The notes under the pieces were generated by a model. It did not search any database, had not been told where the DNA came from, and worked only from the letters and a program-made list of their open reading frames with translations. Of a DNA stretch of 47,580 nucleotides, positions 35,347 through 43,810 are shown piece by piece. A program made the translations under genes and the position numbers. The number at the start of each line of letters is the position of its first letter. Within the stretch, counting starts at the first letter, position 1. The stretch is from Lachnospiraceae bacterium (lineage in GTDB: Bacteria > Bacillota > Clostridia > Lachnospirales > Lachnospiraceae), in assembly GCA_017622875.1 (NCBI GenBank), contig JAGAQG010000038.1, positions 1 through 47,580 on the forward strand, written 5' to 3'.

Positions 35347-36753
35347 TTAAATACTGTTATTTGTAAAAAGTTCTCTTATATGATCTATTAAATCAACTAA
35401 ATCCTCCGGCATCACAGTTCTCATATCAAGCCACACTTTATCATTTTTGATATGTGCAATGACTGGTGTCGAAAAATGTCTCATTTTTTCCGCCAACTCT
35501 TCACAGGAACTATCTTTCAGTCTGATCGTCACTGCATAACTTGGCAATTTCTCTCCCGGCAGAGAACCTCCGCCTACCATGGAATTGCTCTCTTCCACCA
35601 GAATCTCCGCCATTCCGGCGCATTCTGACAGCCCTGCATGCAGTGCTTCCGCCTGCGCCTTTAATTCCTCCAAAGGTCTTGCAATCATATGCAGTACAGG
35701 AATATTCTTTACTGCCCGCTCCTCATCCAGATATTCCCTGAACGTCGCGGTCAATGCCGCAATCGCGCACTTATCCAATCGAATTGCCCTCATCAGCGGA
35801 TAATGCTCCAGTTTCTGAATAATCTCCTTTTTACCGACAATGATTCCAGCCTGAGGTCCGCCAAGCAGCTTATCTCCCGAAAAACATACCAGATTAGCAC
35901 CCTTTTTCACCTGTTCCTGCACCGTCGGTTCATGTGCCAGTCCGTATTTTTCCAGATTAATGAGCACACCACTTCCTAAGTCCATAATTACCGGAAGATT
36001 ATATTTTTTACCCAACTGCGCAATCTCTTCTAAAGACGCTTCCTCGGTAAAACCTACCACCCTATAGTTACTTGTATGTACCTTTAAAAGTGCCCCTGTA
36101 TTTTCATTAATTGCATTTTCATAGTCTGAAATGCGGGTTCTATTGGTGGTTCCAACTTCTTTCAGCTTCGCGCCGCTTTGCTCCACCACCTCAGGAATAC
36201 GAAATTTTCCGCCGATTTCAATAGATTCCCCACGAGATACAACGACTTCTTTTCCCTTTGCCAGTGCACCAAAGATCAAAGTCAGAGAAGCCGCATTATT
36301 ATTTACTGCAATCGCTCCCTCTGTCCCTACAATTTTAGAGATGACATCTGCATAATGAGTCCAACGTTTTCCACGCTTTCCAGTTTCCAGATCATACTCC
36401 AGATTTGAATAACTGCACATTGCCTGTGCTGCCGCATCTAAATGAATCTTTCCAAGAGGTGCACGTCCTAAATTGGTATGCAAAATAATTCCCGTCGCAT
36501 TGCACACCTTTTTCAGCGGATATTCAATTTCTTTCAGAATCTTTTTTTCTACAAGACCCGGGAAATTCTTCAGACATTCTTCAAGCTGAACCACATCCTC
36601 CGATGCAATGAGCCCACGCATTCTCTCTAACTCCTGTCTGATACAGTCCACCACAAAACCACGTCCATATTCTTCACACAGCTTCCGAATTTTTTCATCT
36701 CCCAGCAGCACATCTACCTTCGGTAATTTTCTAAAAAGTTCCTTTGTACTCAT
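35347..36753 (-). CDS. selA: L-seryl-tRNA(Sec) selenium transferase
   Basis: A 468-residue fold-type I PLP enzyme that converts Ser-tRNA(Sec) to Sec-tRNA(Sec). The PLP lysine is K295 in CFSGDKLLGGPQAG. N-terminal tRNA-binding helices are present and SRGESIEIGGKFRIPEV is the family block. The start follows the selB stop by one base, so the two are translationally coupled. The partner selenophosphate synthetase (selD) is not in the window. Confidence 0.95.
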   Translation of the reverse strand: MSTKELFRKLPKVDVLLGDEKIRKLCEEYGRGFVVDCIRQELERMRGLIASEDVVQLEECLKNFPGLVEKKILKEIEYPLKKVCNATGIILHTNLGRAPLGKIHLDAAAQAMCSYSNLEYDLETGKRGKRWTHYADVISKIVGTEGAIAVNNNAASLTLIFGALAKGKEVVVSRGESIEIGGKFRIPEVVEQSGAKLKEVGTTNRTRISDYENAINENTGALLKVHTSNYRVVGFTEEASLEEIAQLGKKYNLPVIMDLGSGVLINLEKYGLAHEPTVQEQVKKGANLVCFSGDKLLGGPQAGIIVGKKEIIQKLEHYPLMRAIRLDKCAIAALTATFREYLDEERAVKNIPVLHMIARPLEELKAQAEALHAGLSECAGMAEILVEESNSMVGGGSLPGEKLPSYAVTIRLKDSSCEELAEKMRHFSTPVIAHIKNDKVWLDMRTVMPEDLVDLIDHIRELFTNNSI

Positions 36754-36754
36754 T

Positions 36755-38650
36755 CTATTTCAGGACTCTTCCTTCCTCCGTTTTTCTTGTAAATCCATTC
36801 TTATCAAAATGCTCCAAAAGTGCCACTGCCACCTTACGGGAACATTCCAGGTAATCTCTATAATTTCCCAGTACAATTACCTCACTCTTTGCAGCCATCT
36901 CCTTAAAAGCTTCTTTTGCTTTTTCATAATATTCTCTATGAATACAATACTGCTCATCCAGGCGAATTAAAATCTTTTTATTTAAAAGAGAAGTAAACAC
37001 CGCTTTAAATTTTCTCTGTTTTTGATGCTCTTTCAAATAGAAATCTGTCGTCAGCGGTGCAAATCCAAAATTCAGATACTGTTCCGTAATCTCCCGAATC
37101 ATGGCATCCTCATCCTCTTTTACCACAACTTGAAAGCGGTATCTGCTAATCGTGCCATTTTCTTCTTTAATGACCCTGTTTTTCTTCAAAATGTCAAGAA
37201 TCGTATCTGTAATTTTTACATTTTCCTGAATCTCCAGTTTATTTCTGGCCTCTTCAAGACCCATTCCCTCTTTTAAAGGATATTCCTTATGGAATTGATC
37301 TAAAAACTGTACTACTCTCTTTTCGTACAGCTTCATTTCTTCTTCATGAATGTAAATCTCATCAGACAATGGAATCAGCTTCCCTGTTTCTGCCAGCTTT
37401 TTCACTATATTTCTTACCTGACTGCGGTCAAAGGCACTTTTATTCATCAGAACCTTTAAAGAATAAAATTTTCCCTGATGCTCCCTATATGCCAGCTCTA
37501 TCTTCTGCTCTTCTGTTCCATTTTCCTTAATTTCAAAGGCTTTATATGCCTTCCTATCATTTTTACGATGTTTTTTCGGGCAGGCATCCAAAACAACACC
37601 TCCGCCAATAGTCTCCACCGGAGAATAGAATCGAAGAACAAAATGATCTCCCTTTCGTACCACCGTCTTTTCTTCCAGACGAAGCTGCGCATAACCGCTG
37701 TCCCCTGCCTTCAATTCATCACAATTCATCAAAGAAACTTTTCCCAGCAGTTCCTTTGTTCCGTGATAAATATGTACCCTGCTTCCATGTTTAATGGTAC
37801 GCTCTGTATGCTTTAATACCTCCAGCTTTACATCCACCATCATGGTTGGATATAAACTATCTGCAGTTGCCAGCACATCTCCCCGAAGGATTTCTTCTTT
37901 TTTTCGATCAGGCACATTCACTGCCACTCTCTGACCTGCCCATGCAGCTTCAGCATCCTTAGAGTGTACCTGCAGGCTTCTGACCTTTACCGGCTCATTT
38001 TCCGGATAAAGTACAATGTTCTGGTCTTTTTTTAACTTTCCTTCCATCAAAGTCCCTGTAACAATGGTTCCAAAGCCCTTCAATGTAAATACACGGTCAA
38101 TCGGTAATCTAAAATACCCTGCCTCGCTTCGTTCCGGGAGGGAAACACACAGTTCTGTCAGTACCTGTTTTAACTGTTCTAAGCCCTCTTCTTTATAAAC
38201 TGATACTGGCACTATGGGCGCATTTTCCAAAAAGGTTCCTTCTACCAGCTCTGCCACATCCTCAGCAACCAAATCCACAAATTCTGGTTCCACAAGATCT
38301 GTTTTTGTAATTACAATCACACCCTTTTTTATGCCAAGAATCGACAGAATATCCAGATGCTCCACCGTCTGTGGCATGATGCCTTCGTCTGCTGCCACTA
38401 CCAGCATACATAAATCCATGCCGCCAGCTCCAGCCAGCATGTTTCGTACAAATTTTTCATGCCCCGGAACATCTACGATTCCCACACGCTGTCCATTTGC
38501 CAGATCCAGATAGGCAAAGCCCAGCTCAATGGTAATACCTCTCTTTTTCTCCTCTTTTAATCTGTCTGTATCAATTCCTGTAAGTGCTTTGATCAGGCAG
38601 GTCTTTCCATGATCTACATGTCCTGCAGTGCCGATAATTACGTGTTTCAT
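36755..38650 (-). CDS. selB: Selenocysteine-specific elongation factor
   Basis: A 631-residue EF-Tu-like GTPase with Walker A GHVDHGKT (10-17), G3 DVPGHE (60-65) and G4 TKTD (115-118), followed by domains II-III and C-terminal winged helices (about 370-631) that bind the SECIS hairpin. It brings Sec-tRNA(Sec) to the ribosome at UGA. It is first in this leftward operon, just downstream of the promoter at 38684-38712. Confidence 0.95.
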   Translation of the reverse strand: MKHVIIGTAGHVDHGKTCLIKALTGIDTDRLKEEKKRGITIELGFAYLDLANGQRVGIVDVPGHEKFVRNMLAGAGGMDLCMLVVAADEGIMPQTVEHLDILSILGIKKGVIVITKTDLVEPEFVDLVAEDVAELVEGTFLENAPIVPVSVYKEEGLEQLKQVLTELCVSLPERSEAGYFRLPIDRVFTLKGFGTIVTGTLMEGKLKKDQNIVLYPENEPVKVRSLQVHSKDAEAAWAGQRVAVNVPDRKKEEILRGDVLATADSLYPTMMVDVKLEVLKHTERTIKHGSRVHIYHGTKELLGKVSLMNCDELKAGDSGYAQLRLEEKTVVRKGDHFVLRFYSPVETIGGGVVLDACPKKHRKNDRKAYKAFEIKENGTEEQKIELAYREHQGKFYSLKVLMNKSAFDRSQVRNIVKKLAETGKLIPLSDEIYIHEEEMKLYEKRVVQFLDQFHKEYPLKEGMGLEEARNKLEIQENVKITDTILDILKKNRVIKEENGTISRYRFQVVVKEDEDAMIREITEQYLNFGFAPLTTDFYLKEHQKQRKFKAVFTSLLNKKILIRLDEQYCIHREYYEKAKEAFKEMAAKSEVIVLGNYRDYLECSRKVAVALLEHFDKNGFTRKTEEGRVLK

Positions 38651-38683
38651 TTTACCAGTCTCTTTCGTTATTTCATTAACAAA

Positions 38684-38712
38684 AGTATACCCAAATTACA
38701 GACAGAAAACAA
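38684..38712 (-). promoter_or_regulatory. Promoter of the selB-selA-fdhD operon
   Basis: TTGTTT and TATACT are separated by 17 nt on the minus strand; transcription would start near 38677, about 27 nt before selB. It lies between the old tRNA-Lys terminator and selB and was not disrupted by the integrated element. Confidence 0.7.
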
Positions 38713-38770
38713 GAGTCCTGCAGAAGGGAATCCACCTTAAGGTTCTTGTCAATCAAGCTGCAATTAACAT

Positions 38771-38803
38771 AAAAAAAGAGAAGTCTCAATTTTAAGACTT
38801 CTC
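38771..38803 (-). terminator. Terminator left of the element (ancestral tRNA-Lys terminator)
   Basis: On the minus strand GAGAAGTCT pairs with AGACTTCTC around an 8-nt loop and ends in seven T residues. It lies 15 nt past the left 22-bp repeat, so before integration it would have ended the tRNA-Lys transcript. Confidence 0.85.
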
Positions 38804-38817
38804 ATGATTTCATATAA

Positions 38818-38839
38818 TGAAGCATCGGGGATTCGAACC
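38818..38839. repeat. Left attachment site (attL), tRNA-Lys fragment
   Basis: A 22-bp sequence identical to 47438-47459, equal to the last 22 bases of the tRNA-Lys gene (minus strand). Identity stops inside the T-arm, so this copy cannot make a tRNA. Confidence 0.88.
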
Positions 38840-38897
38840 GAGCAAACACTAAAAAAATGCAGTAAATTCAAGGATTTCACATCGTAAACATCCCAAA

Positions 38898-38918
38898 AGT
38901 AAACAAAAGTAAACAAAT
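38898..38918. repeat. Integrase arm-site candidate, left end
   Basis: A 21-nt sequence with two AGTAAACAAA-type units, identical to 47368-47388 at the right end; a further GTAAACA lies at about 38884. Paired short direct repeats near both ends fit arm-type sites of a tyrosine recombinase. Confidence 0.65.
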
Positions 38919-38937
38919 TTTATAAGGAGATTTTACG

Positions 38938-39144
38938 ATGAACGATATCATTACAAATGAATTTACAGACTATGAAATTAAAGAATTATTAAAGTATATA
39001 TGGATTTTTTCCATTTTAAAACTTCTATTCTTATTTATCATTGCAGTTACTCTAATAGTAATATGTATCATACTAAATGATATTTCTTTAGAAGTCAACC
39101 ATTTTATGTATCATGCATTTGATTGCTGTCACAACTTATTTTAG
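38938..39144 (+). CDS. Small membrane protein, unknown function
   Basis: A 68-residue protein with an acidic N-terminus, one long hydrophobic stretch at about residues 20-46, and a short tail with His and two Cys. AAGGAG lies upstream of the ATG. It is the first gene inside the left end of the element. Nothing identifies its role; a filamentous-phage coat is unlikely because there is no signal peptide or partner assembly gene. Confidence 0.6.
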   Translation: MNDIITNEFTDYEIKELLKYIWIFSILKLLFLFIIAVTLIVICIILNDISLEVNHFMYHAFDCCHNLF

Positions 39145-39156
39145 GAGGTCTGCCTG

Positions 39157-39423
39157 ATGAATAAAAATAATCTTACAATTATTGAAGAGAAAATTAATGC
39201 ACTGGACACCAATATAAAATGCCTTTTAGGGTTATTAGAAATCATTCATTTAGGTATGCTTTCCATGTACGATGCAAATGATGATACAGTAAATTTTGAA
39301 CTTGCATTTTTACATACTTTAAAGAACAGCCTCTATAGTATTTCTGAAAATGACATAAAAGATTTACTTGGTACAATAGAAAAATATAAACAATGTGTTG
39401 AACTTAAAAACTTTATGGAATAA
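39157..39423 (+). CDS. Small helical protein, unknown function
   Basis: An 88-residue, mostly helical acidic protein with a very good AGGAGG ribosome site, 12 nt after the small membrane protein gene, so the two are probably co-expressed. No domain is recognised. Confidence 0.6.
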   Translation: MNKNNLTIIEEKINALDTNIKCLLGLLEIIHLGMLSMYDANDDTVNFELAFLHTLKNSLYSISENDIKDLLGTIEKYKQCVELKNFME

Positions 39424-39444
39424 AATTAAAACAAATCAATTACA

Positions 39445-39466
39445 GGGGCATCACTTTAGATGCCTC
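39445..39466. repeat. Hairpin ahead of the element lipoprotein gene
   Basis: GGGGCATC pairs with GATGCCTC (8 bp, one G-T) around a 6-nt loop. There is no T-tract. It may end the preceding transcript weakly or protect the lipoprotein mRNA. Confidence 0.4.
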
Positions 39467-39486
39467 TGACAAAAGGAGAATACAAC

Positions 39487-40437
39487 ATGAAAACTACAAA
39501 ATACTTAACAACTATTTTATCATTGATTTTAGTTACTGCCCTATTATTTGCAGGCTGTGGCAAAAAAGAAGAAACTGTGACCGCAATTACAAGTGAACAG
39601 TTTACAACTTTATACGAAAACGCAAAAAACATCTATGCTGAAACACCTGAATTATTTATTGAAAATGCAGAAAAACCAAATATTGATTTAGACAGTGTAA
39701 CAGATTCAGAAATTCCAGTTTCAGAAGCAATTACTTTAAATGAAGTTTTGCAAACTCTTGGAGAAGAAAATTTATCCAATGAATCTTTTGACAAGGAACT
39801 TGATGAAGCAATAACAAAATCCGAAGCCATCGACCTCATCCTCAAAGCATACGAAGCAATCGCAAAAAGAGATGGTTATTCCACAGACCAACAGGATGGT
39901 TTAAACGAGGGTTCAGTAATCAACCGAGGCGATTCCACAACAGTAGATGATGCTCAAGGAACAATTGAAAAAGCAGACCTTGTAGATGGAACATCCTTAA
40001 CCCAGGAAGAGTTAGACAAATTAAATGCAGAAGCAACCACAGATGCTCAAAAAGAAGCCCTTGATGCATATGAAACCATCACCAAAGAAGGTAGTTGGAC
40101 AGATGCATATGGAGTAACCTATACAGAAGTAGTAGGCAAGCCAGATGGTAGTTGGAGAAGAATGACAGATGCAGAAGCAGAAAAAACCCTCGAAACAGCA
40201 AGTCCGGGTGAAGACAAATACTATTATGCACAGGCAGAGCTAAAAGGTAAAGATTACGTAAAATATGATACAGTAACTGGAATAGTTTACTATGATCCAT
40301 ATGAATACGCTGAGGCAACAGAAGCAGTCAGAGAGGAAAGTAGAAGAAAAAATGAAGCTGGAGGAGATATCGTATCCGAGGAAGAAATAAGGCAAATTCT
40401 TGGAGATGAAGCAGCCAAAGAGTTATTTGGTATTTAA
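39487..40437 (+). CDS. Element-encoded lipoprotein
   Basis: A 316-residue lipoprotein: a basic-hydrophobic signal peptide ending in LLFAGC (lipid cysteine at about 24), then an acidic mature chain rich in Glu, Thr and Asp. A weak internal similarity is seen around TKEGSWTDAYGVTYTEV and KPDGSWRRM. I chose the ATG at 39487 with AAAGGAG upstream; the longer frame starts within the hairpin. It is a surface cargo protein with no recognised enzyme motif; exclusion, adhesion or phage defence are all possible. Confidence 0.75.
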   Translation: MKTTKYLTTILSLILVTALLFAGCGKKEETVTAITSEQFTTLYENAKNIYAETPELFIENAEKPNIDLDSVTDSEIPVSEAITLNEVLQTLGEENLSNESFDKELDEAITKSEAIDLILKAYEAIAKRDGYSTDQQDGLNEGSVINRGDSTTVDDAQGTIEKADLVDGTSLTQEELDKLNAEATTDAQKEALDAYETITKEGSWTDAYGVTYTEVVGKPDGSWRRMTDAEAEKTLETASPGEDKYYYAQAELKGKDYVKYDTVTGIVYYDPYEYAEATEAVREESRRKNEAGGDIVSEEEIRQILGDEAAKELFGI

Positions 40438-40744
40438 TACAATCAGCTAGATCAACAATAGAAACAACTAAAGCGGAGGCAAAGGGGATATATCCCCTCC
40501 AACCTTTCAAATGTGCCAAACAGCACCAAAGCGGACAAGTGAACGAGGCTAAAGCAGAAGCGGAGGCGGAGGCTGTGCCACGGAGCGGAAGTCCGCAGTG
40601 CCTTATGGCACATTCCCCCGAAGGGGGTAGTACGAGCTAGCATTGCCTCGTACTTACGTATCTTGTATCTTACTATCTGAACCCCTTGATTTTCCTGACT
40701 TTCTATCCTTATCAATCAGATACACCTCTCCAATCTTATGTATC
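40438..40744. other. Hairpin-rich, GC-rich non-coding patch with TATCT repeats
   Basis: This gap contains no good gene. It holds consecutive stem-loops: GGAGG...CCTCC around GGGGATATATCCCC (40475-40500), GCGGA/TCCGC (40585-40596), GTGCC/GGCAC (40598-40611), CCCCC/GGGGG with a GAA loop (40615-40627) and GTACGAG/CTCGTAC (40630-40653). TATCT-type direct repeats follow at 40658-40679 and 40732-40755. The GC content stands out from the AT-rich element. A replication or transfer origin, or a structured RNA, is likely. Confidence 0.65.
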
Positions 40745-41473
40745 TTATGTATCTAACAAACTAAAATTCTTTTTATATTTATATTTCAGAATATATTCAG
40801 CCAAACTCCACCCTTTGATTAGTGGAATGTCTAAATTATCTATATAATATTTTAATTCATCATCATTTCTTAAATAAGGAGCAGGTATATTGTTTATTAT
40901 GTCTTGATATCCATTTAAAAAAATATATTGCTGTATACTATTTCTATTTAAACTCATTTCTTTTTGTAATTGTTCCACACCATCTTTTACTTTTTTAGGG
41001 ATTTTAATTTTGATATATAGATTTTCATAATCTTCCTCATCTGAAATATTCCATAGTGTTGCTATTTTTTCAATCTCTATATCTACTAATTTTTCAATCA
41101 TTCTTTTTCTTGATATTTTGCTTAATTCTTCTATTTTCTCCCGTTTTTTTTCTTCATTCTTAATTTTTTCATTCCTGATAGAAATTTTTCTATTTAGTTC
41201 AGCAATAGCAATATTTAATTCTATAATTTTCTCATTTAAATCAGCGTGAATTTTTTTGATTTTCTCATTCAGGGTACGACTTACTTCTACTTCAATTTTT
41301 TCTTCCCGATTCACATTTTTTTCTAAGCTTCTGAATTTTGGATAAAACTCGTTCTCTATCGCACAAATACCATTGTATATAGCAAAACTTACAATAGTTT
41401 TTTTATCTATACCTATATTTTTTTCGATTTGTTCTATCTGTGCATATCTGTATTTTGTTAAATGTATTTTCAT
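40745..41473 (-). CDS. Ribbon-helix-helix/coiled-coil protein
   Basis: A 242-residue protein on the minus strand, opposite to its element neighbours. The N-terminal MKIHLTKYRYAQIEQIEKNIG segment and a second one at about residues 150-185 (IKIPKKVKDGVEQLQKEMS) look like ribbon-helix-helix DNA-binding units, joined by a long lysine/glutamate coiled coil (about 55-125). AAGGGG precedes the ATG. A repressor, segregation or origin-binding protein is plausible; it is a candidate ligand for the element palindromes. No homologue could be named. Confidence 0.6.
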   Translation of the reverse strand: MKIHLTKYRYAQIEQIEKNIGIDKKTIVSFAIYNGICAIENEFYPKFRSLEKNVNREEKIEVEVSRTLNEKIKKIHADLNEKIIELNIAIAELNRKISIRNEKIKNEEKKREKIEELSKISRKRMIEKLVDIEIEKIATLWNISDEEDYENLYIKIKIPKKVKDGVEQLQKEMSLNRNSIQQYIFLNGYQDIINNIPAPYLRNDDELKYYIDNLDIPLIKGWSLAEYILKYKYKKNFSLLDT

Positions 41474-41563
41474 TCCGATTACCCCTTAATATTTTTATTT
41501 AATTCTTAAACATTGTACCATATTTTTCAAAATTCGTTCAAAAACTTATCAAAAAGCATCTTT

Positions 41564-41582
41564 TTGGGAGAATTTTCCCCAA
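41564..41582. repeat. G-run/C-run hairpin with TTTT loop
   Basis: TTGGG pairs with CCCAA around AGAATTTTC. It resembles the two better hairpins at 42777-42797 and 44893-44926 in having G-run and C-run arms and a T-rich loop. Confidence 0.35.
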
Positions 41583-41716
41583 TGAATCGATGCCTAAATT
41601 TAAACCCCCCTAAATATGCGACAATACAATCACAATAAGTGATGCGCAAACTTAAATAAATAAAAAGGAGAAAACGAGTCTAGCTAGGGCAAGTGTACAC
41701 ACTCCTGTAAAAAAAA

Positions 41717-42061
41717 TTGATTTATAGTAAATTGCAGTATGTAAAAAATTTAGAACAGGAACAGAAAACATGGAAAAAACTAAAAAAAGAAGCACAAAAA
41801 GGCGATGCCTTAACTAACGCAGGATTAAAAAAATTACAGTCCATTCCAAAAATCGATGAAAAAATCAAAGAAATCGAAACTGCTAGAAAAGCCCTCATTG
41901 TTGAACTAAAAGATTGGTTCGAATCTGTTGATATGGCTGATGAAGATAAGTGCATGATTTCAGATTATTATTTTAATGGAAAATCAAAAGCAGAAGTTCA
42001 GAAAAAATATCTTATCGATTGCTTTTATAGCAGAGTAAAAAAATACGCTTATAAAGTGTAA
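41717..42061 (+). CDS. Sigma-region-4-like small protein, unknown function
   Basis: A 114-residue protein with a charged coiled N-terminus and a C-terminal segment (about 75-114: CMISDYYFNGKSKAEVQKKY...YSRVKKYAYKV) that resembles the region-4-like helix-turn-helix of phage late-transcription and DUF1492 proteins. The start is TTG (41717, or 41732) and neither has a ribosome site, so its N-terminus is uncertain. A strong terminator follows directly. It could control element transcription. Confidence 0.5.
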   Translation: MIYSKLQYVKNLEQEQKTWKKLKKEAQKGDALTNAGLKKLQSIPKIDEKIKEIETARKALIVELKDWFESVDMADEDKCMISDYYFNGKSKAEVQKKYLIDCFYSRVKKYAYKV

Positions 42062-42084
42062 TAACAATTTAATCTCAATTCCAA

Positions 42085-42115
42085 CAGGGTGTCAAAAGCA
42101 CCCTGTTTTCTTTTT
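42085..42115 (+). terminator. Terminator after the sigma-like gene
   Basis: CAGGGTG and CACCCTG form a 7-bp stem with a 7-nt loop, followed by a T-rich run. It isolates the left genes of the element from the palindrome-driven replication genes. Confidence 0.85.
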
Positions 42116-42191
42116 AAAAAAACTTTGTTTATTTAGTCATTTGCTATCCTAAAACTGTAATAGGAAAACCATTCTTTTAAACTTTCTTATT

Positions 42192-42204
42192 TACACTAAG
42201 TTTA
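42192..42204. promoter_or_regulatory. Degenerate copy of the element palindrome
   Basis: TACACTAAGTTTA shares the left half-site and centre of the TACACTWAGTGTA palindrome but has one change in the right half. It lies 62 nt before a perfect copy, upstream of the SSB-like gene. Confidence 0.5.
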
Positions 42205-42265
42205 TGAAACCATTTGTTACGATGAATATGTGACAGAGAACTGCACTTTACAAATTTTCTATTTT

Positions 42266-42278
42266 TACACTAAGTGTA
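42266..42278. promoter_or_regulatory. Element palindrome, copy ahead of the first SSB-like gene
   Basis: TACACTAAGTGTA, a perfect 6-bp inverted repeat with a central A, 80 nt before the 42359 start codon. Confidence 0.7.
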
Positions 42279-42358
42279 TAAGATGAGCTGTTATTGTAAA
42301 AGTGTAACATGAAAATGAGCTTTTAAAGCTCCAAAAAATTTTTAAGGAGGACATTATT

Positions 42359-42751
42359 ATGAAATTAAGAAATGTCAGATTAACTCTTGCGAATGTTGCA
42401 AGAACAACTAATTCCAAAACAATGGAAGTAACCAACGTTGGAACTATCAAAACTCGCCAAGAAGATGGTACATATTCCAACGAAATCAGCAATTACACCG
42501 TTGATTGTGCTGCATACCGTGGTGATGTGCTTAAAGTAAAATTTCCACTTGATGTAGCTGAAAAAATCGCTAAACTCAAAAATCATCTCGAAAATGATGA
42601 ACTTGTAGAAATCAGTTTTAAAGGTTTAAAACTCACTCCATATGCTATGAAAGCAAACGATGGTTCCGTACTTTCAGGAGTATCTGCAAAAGCAGATGAT
42701 TTTGAAATCCATGTCAAAGAATGGGACATTGATGAAGATATTGAACTATAA
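42359..42751 (+). CDS. SSB-like small protein A of the element
   Basis: A 130-residue acidic protein with a predicted beta-rich core and a negatively charged tail (DIDEDIEL). The tail recalls single-stranded DNA-binding proteins. It shares an order of short motifs (KFPLDVAEKI..., ISFKGLKLTPYA, ADDFEI) with the protein from 42830, so they are divergent paralogues. AAGGAGG precedes the ATG. A role in rolling-circle replication is inferred from the neighbouring Rep. Confidence 0.55.
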   Translation: MKLRNVRLTLANVARTTNSKTMEVTNVGTIKTRQEDGTYSNEISNYTVDCAAYRGDVLKVKFPLDVAEKIAKLKNHLENDELVEISFKGLKLTPYAMKANDGSVLSGVSAKADDFEIHVKEWDIDEDIEL

Positions 42752-42776
42752 AAACAGTTCATCAACCTACTTTTTT

Positions 42777-42797
42777 GGGGGAGTTATTTTCTCCCCC
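42777..42797. repeat. Hairpin GGGGGAG/CTCCCCC with TTATTTT loop
   Basis: A perfect 7-bp GC-rich stem between the two SSB-like genes. It is preceded by a T-run but not followed by one, so it is not a normal rightward terminator. The loop resembles the one downstream of rep. Confidence 0.65.
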
Positions 42798-42829
42798 TGT
42801 TATCAAGCATATTCATCGAGGTTAAAATC

Positions 42830-43171
42830 ATGGAATTTTTAATGAAAGATTTATCCCCCACAGGAAATGACATAGGAATCTGCGTTTCATTCAGATTCTA
42901 CGCAAAATCCTATGACTGGAACGCAGTTCCAACATCATTTGGTCTAAAAATATCTATAAAAAATTCTGCTGACACTATGCTGATTAAAGTTCCTGTATCT
43001 ATAGGAAATTTAAAGGCAACAGATTTAAAAAATGAGCTATTAAAAAATGATGTTGCAGGAGTTCGTTTTAAAAATTTGAAAATATGGACGTATCAGCATA
43101 CCAACAAACGGACTAAAGAACAAAAAACAATCTACACCGGCACAGCCGATGATTTTGAAATCATTTATTAG
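42830..43171 (+). CDS. SSB-like small protein B of the element
   Basis: A 113-residue protein that aligns by eye with the 42359 product over its second half: VPVSIGNLKATDLKNELLKNDVAGVRFKNLKIWTY against KFPLDVAEKI...VEISFKGLKLTPY, and both end near ADDFEI. It lacks the acidic tail. Single-stranded DNA binding or Rep assistance is suggested by position. The ATG has only a weak GAGG-type site. Confidence 0.5.
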   Translation: MEFLMKDLSPTGNDIGICVSFRFYAKSYDWNAVPTSFGLKISIKNSADTMLIKVPVSIGNLKATDLKNELLKNDVAGVRFKNLKIWTYQHTNKRTKEQKTIYTGTADDFEIIY

Positions 43172-43182
43172 GAGTATTCTAT

Positions 43183-43746
43183 ATGGAAAACAAAAAAACT
43201 ATAATAAAAAAATTTTTCAGTGAAAGTCTTAGTTTTTCAAAAATCGCACTTGCAAATGCTGAAAAATACTTAAGTGATGCATACGAAAATTATAATAAAA
43301 AAGTATTAGAAAAACAAAAGCAACAACAACTTCAAATGCAGATGCAAATGAAACAAAATGAGATACAGACAGCACAACAAATCATGATAATTTTAGCAAA
43401 GCAGCTTGCTCCTGCTTTCTATTGTCATAAATATGATTTTTTAGAAAAAATCTATGAGCCTTCAAATCTAAGATTAGAAGATTACAAATATTACGATAAT
43501 ATATGGTTACTGCGTTATTCCATTGATAAAAACTGCGATATTCCTATTCCTCAATGGGATAAAAAACAGTTACATAAAAAACTATCACAAGACCTTGCAC
43601 GTTATGTACAGGATACTCTATATCATAATCCTTTAGAAGTATTACAACTTGATTATTTTTACATTCTGTGCAACCCAACCATCTATAATATTACAGATAA
43701 TAGTCCTGCAAAGAAAATTTTTGTAGATATAAAAATCACACTTTAA
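43183..43746 (+). CDS. Glutamine-rich helical protein, unknown function
   Basis: A 187-residue protein with a Gln/Met-rich helical stretch (about 44-65) and a C-terminal domain of mixed composition. TAGGAG precedes the ATG. It lies directly ahead of rep and ends three bases before the palindrome of the rep promoter. No domain is recognised. Confidence 0.6.
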   Translation: MENKKTIIKKFFSESLSFSKIALANAEKYLSDAYENYNKKVLEKQKQQQLQMQMQMKQNEIQTAQQIMIILAKQLAPAFYCHKYDFLEKIYEPSNLRLEDYKYYDNIWLLRYSIDKNCDIPIPQWDKKQLHKKLSQDLARYVQDTLYHNPLEVLQLDYFYILCNPTIYNITDNSPAKKIFVDIKITL

Positions 43747-43748
43747 TT

Positions 43749-43761
43749 TACACTAAGTGTA
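43749..43761. promoter_or_regulatory. Element palindrome, copy ahead of rep
   Basis: TACACTAAGTGTA, a perfect copy 50 nt upstream of the rep start codon and 3 nt after the previous stop codon. Confidence 0.7.
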
Positions 43762-43810
43762 CTGCTCCACCATGTATGATGATTCTATCATTAGAGGAGG
43801 AGCAGTTTTT

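Noticed and set aside
40438-40744. CRISPR-like array from the repeated TATCT units
   Set aside because: The units are too short and irregularly spaced, with no spacer structure and no cas genes.
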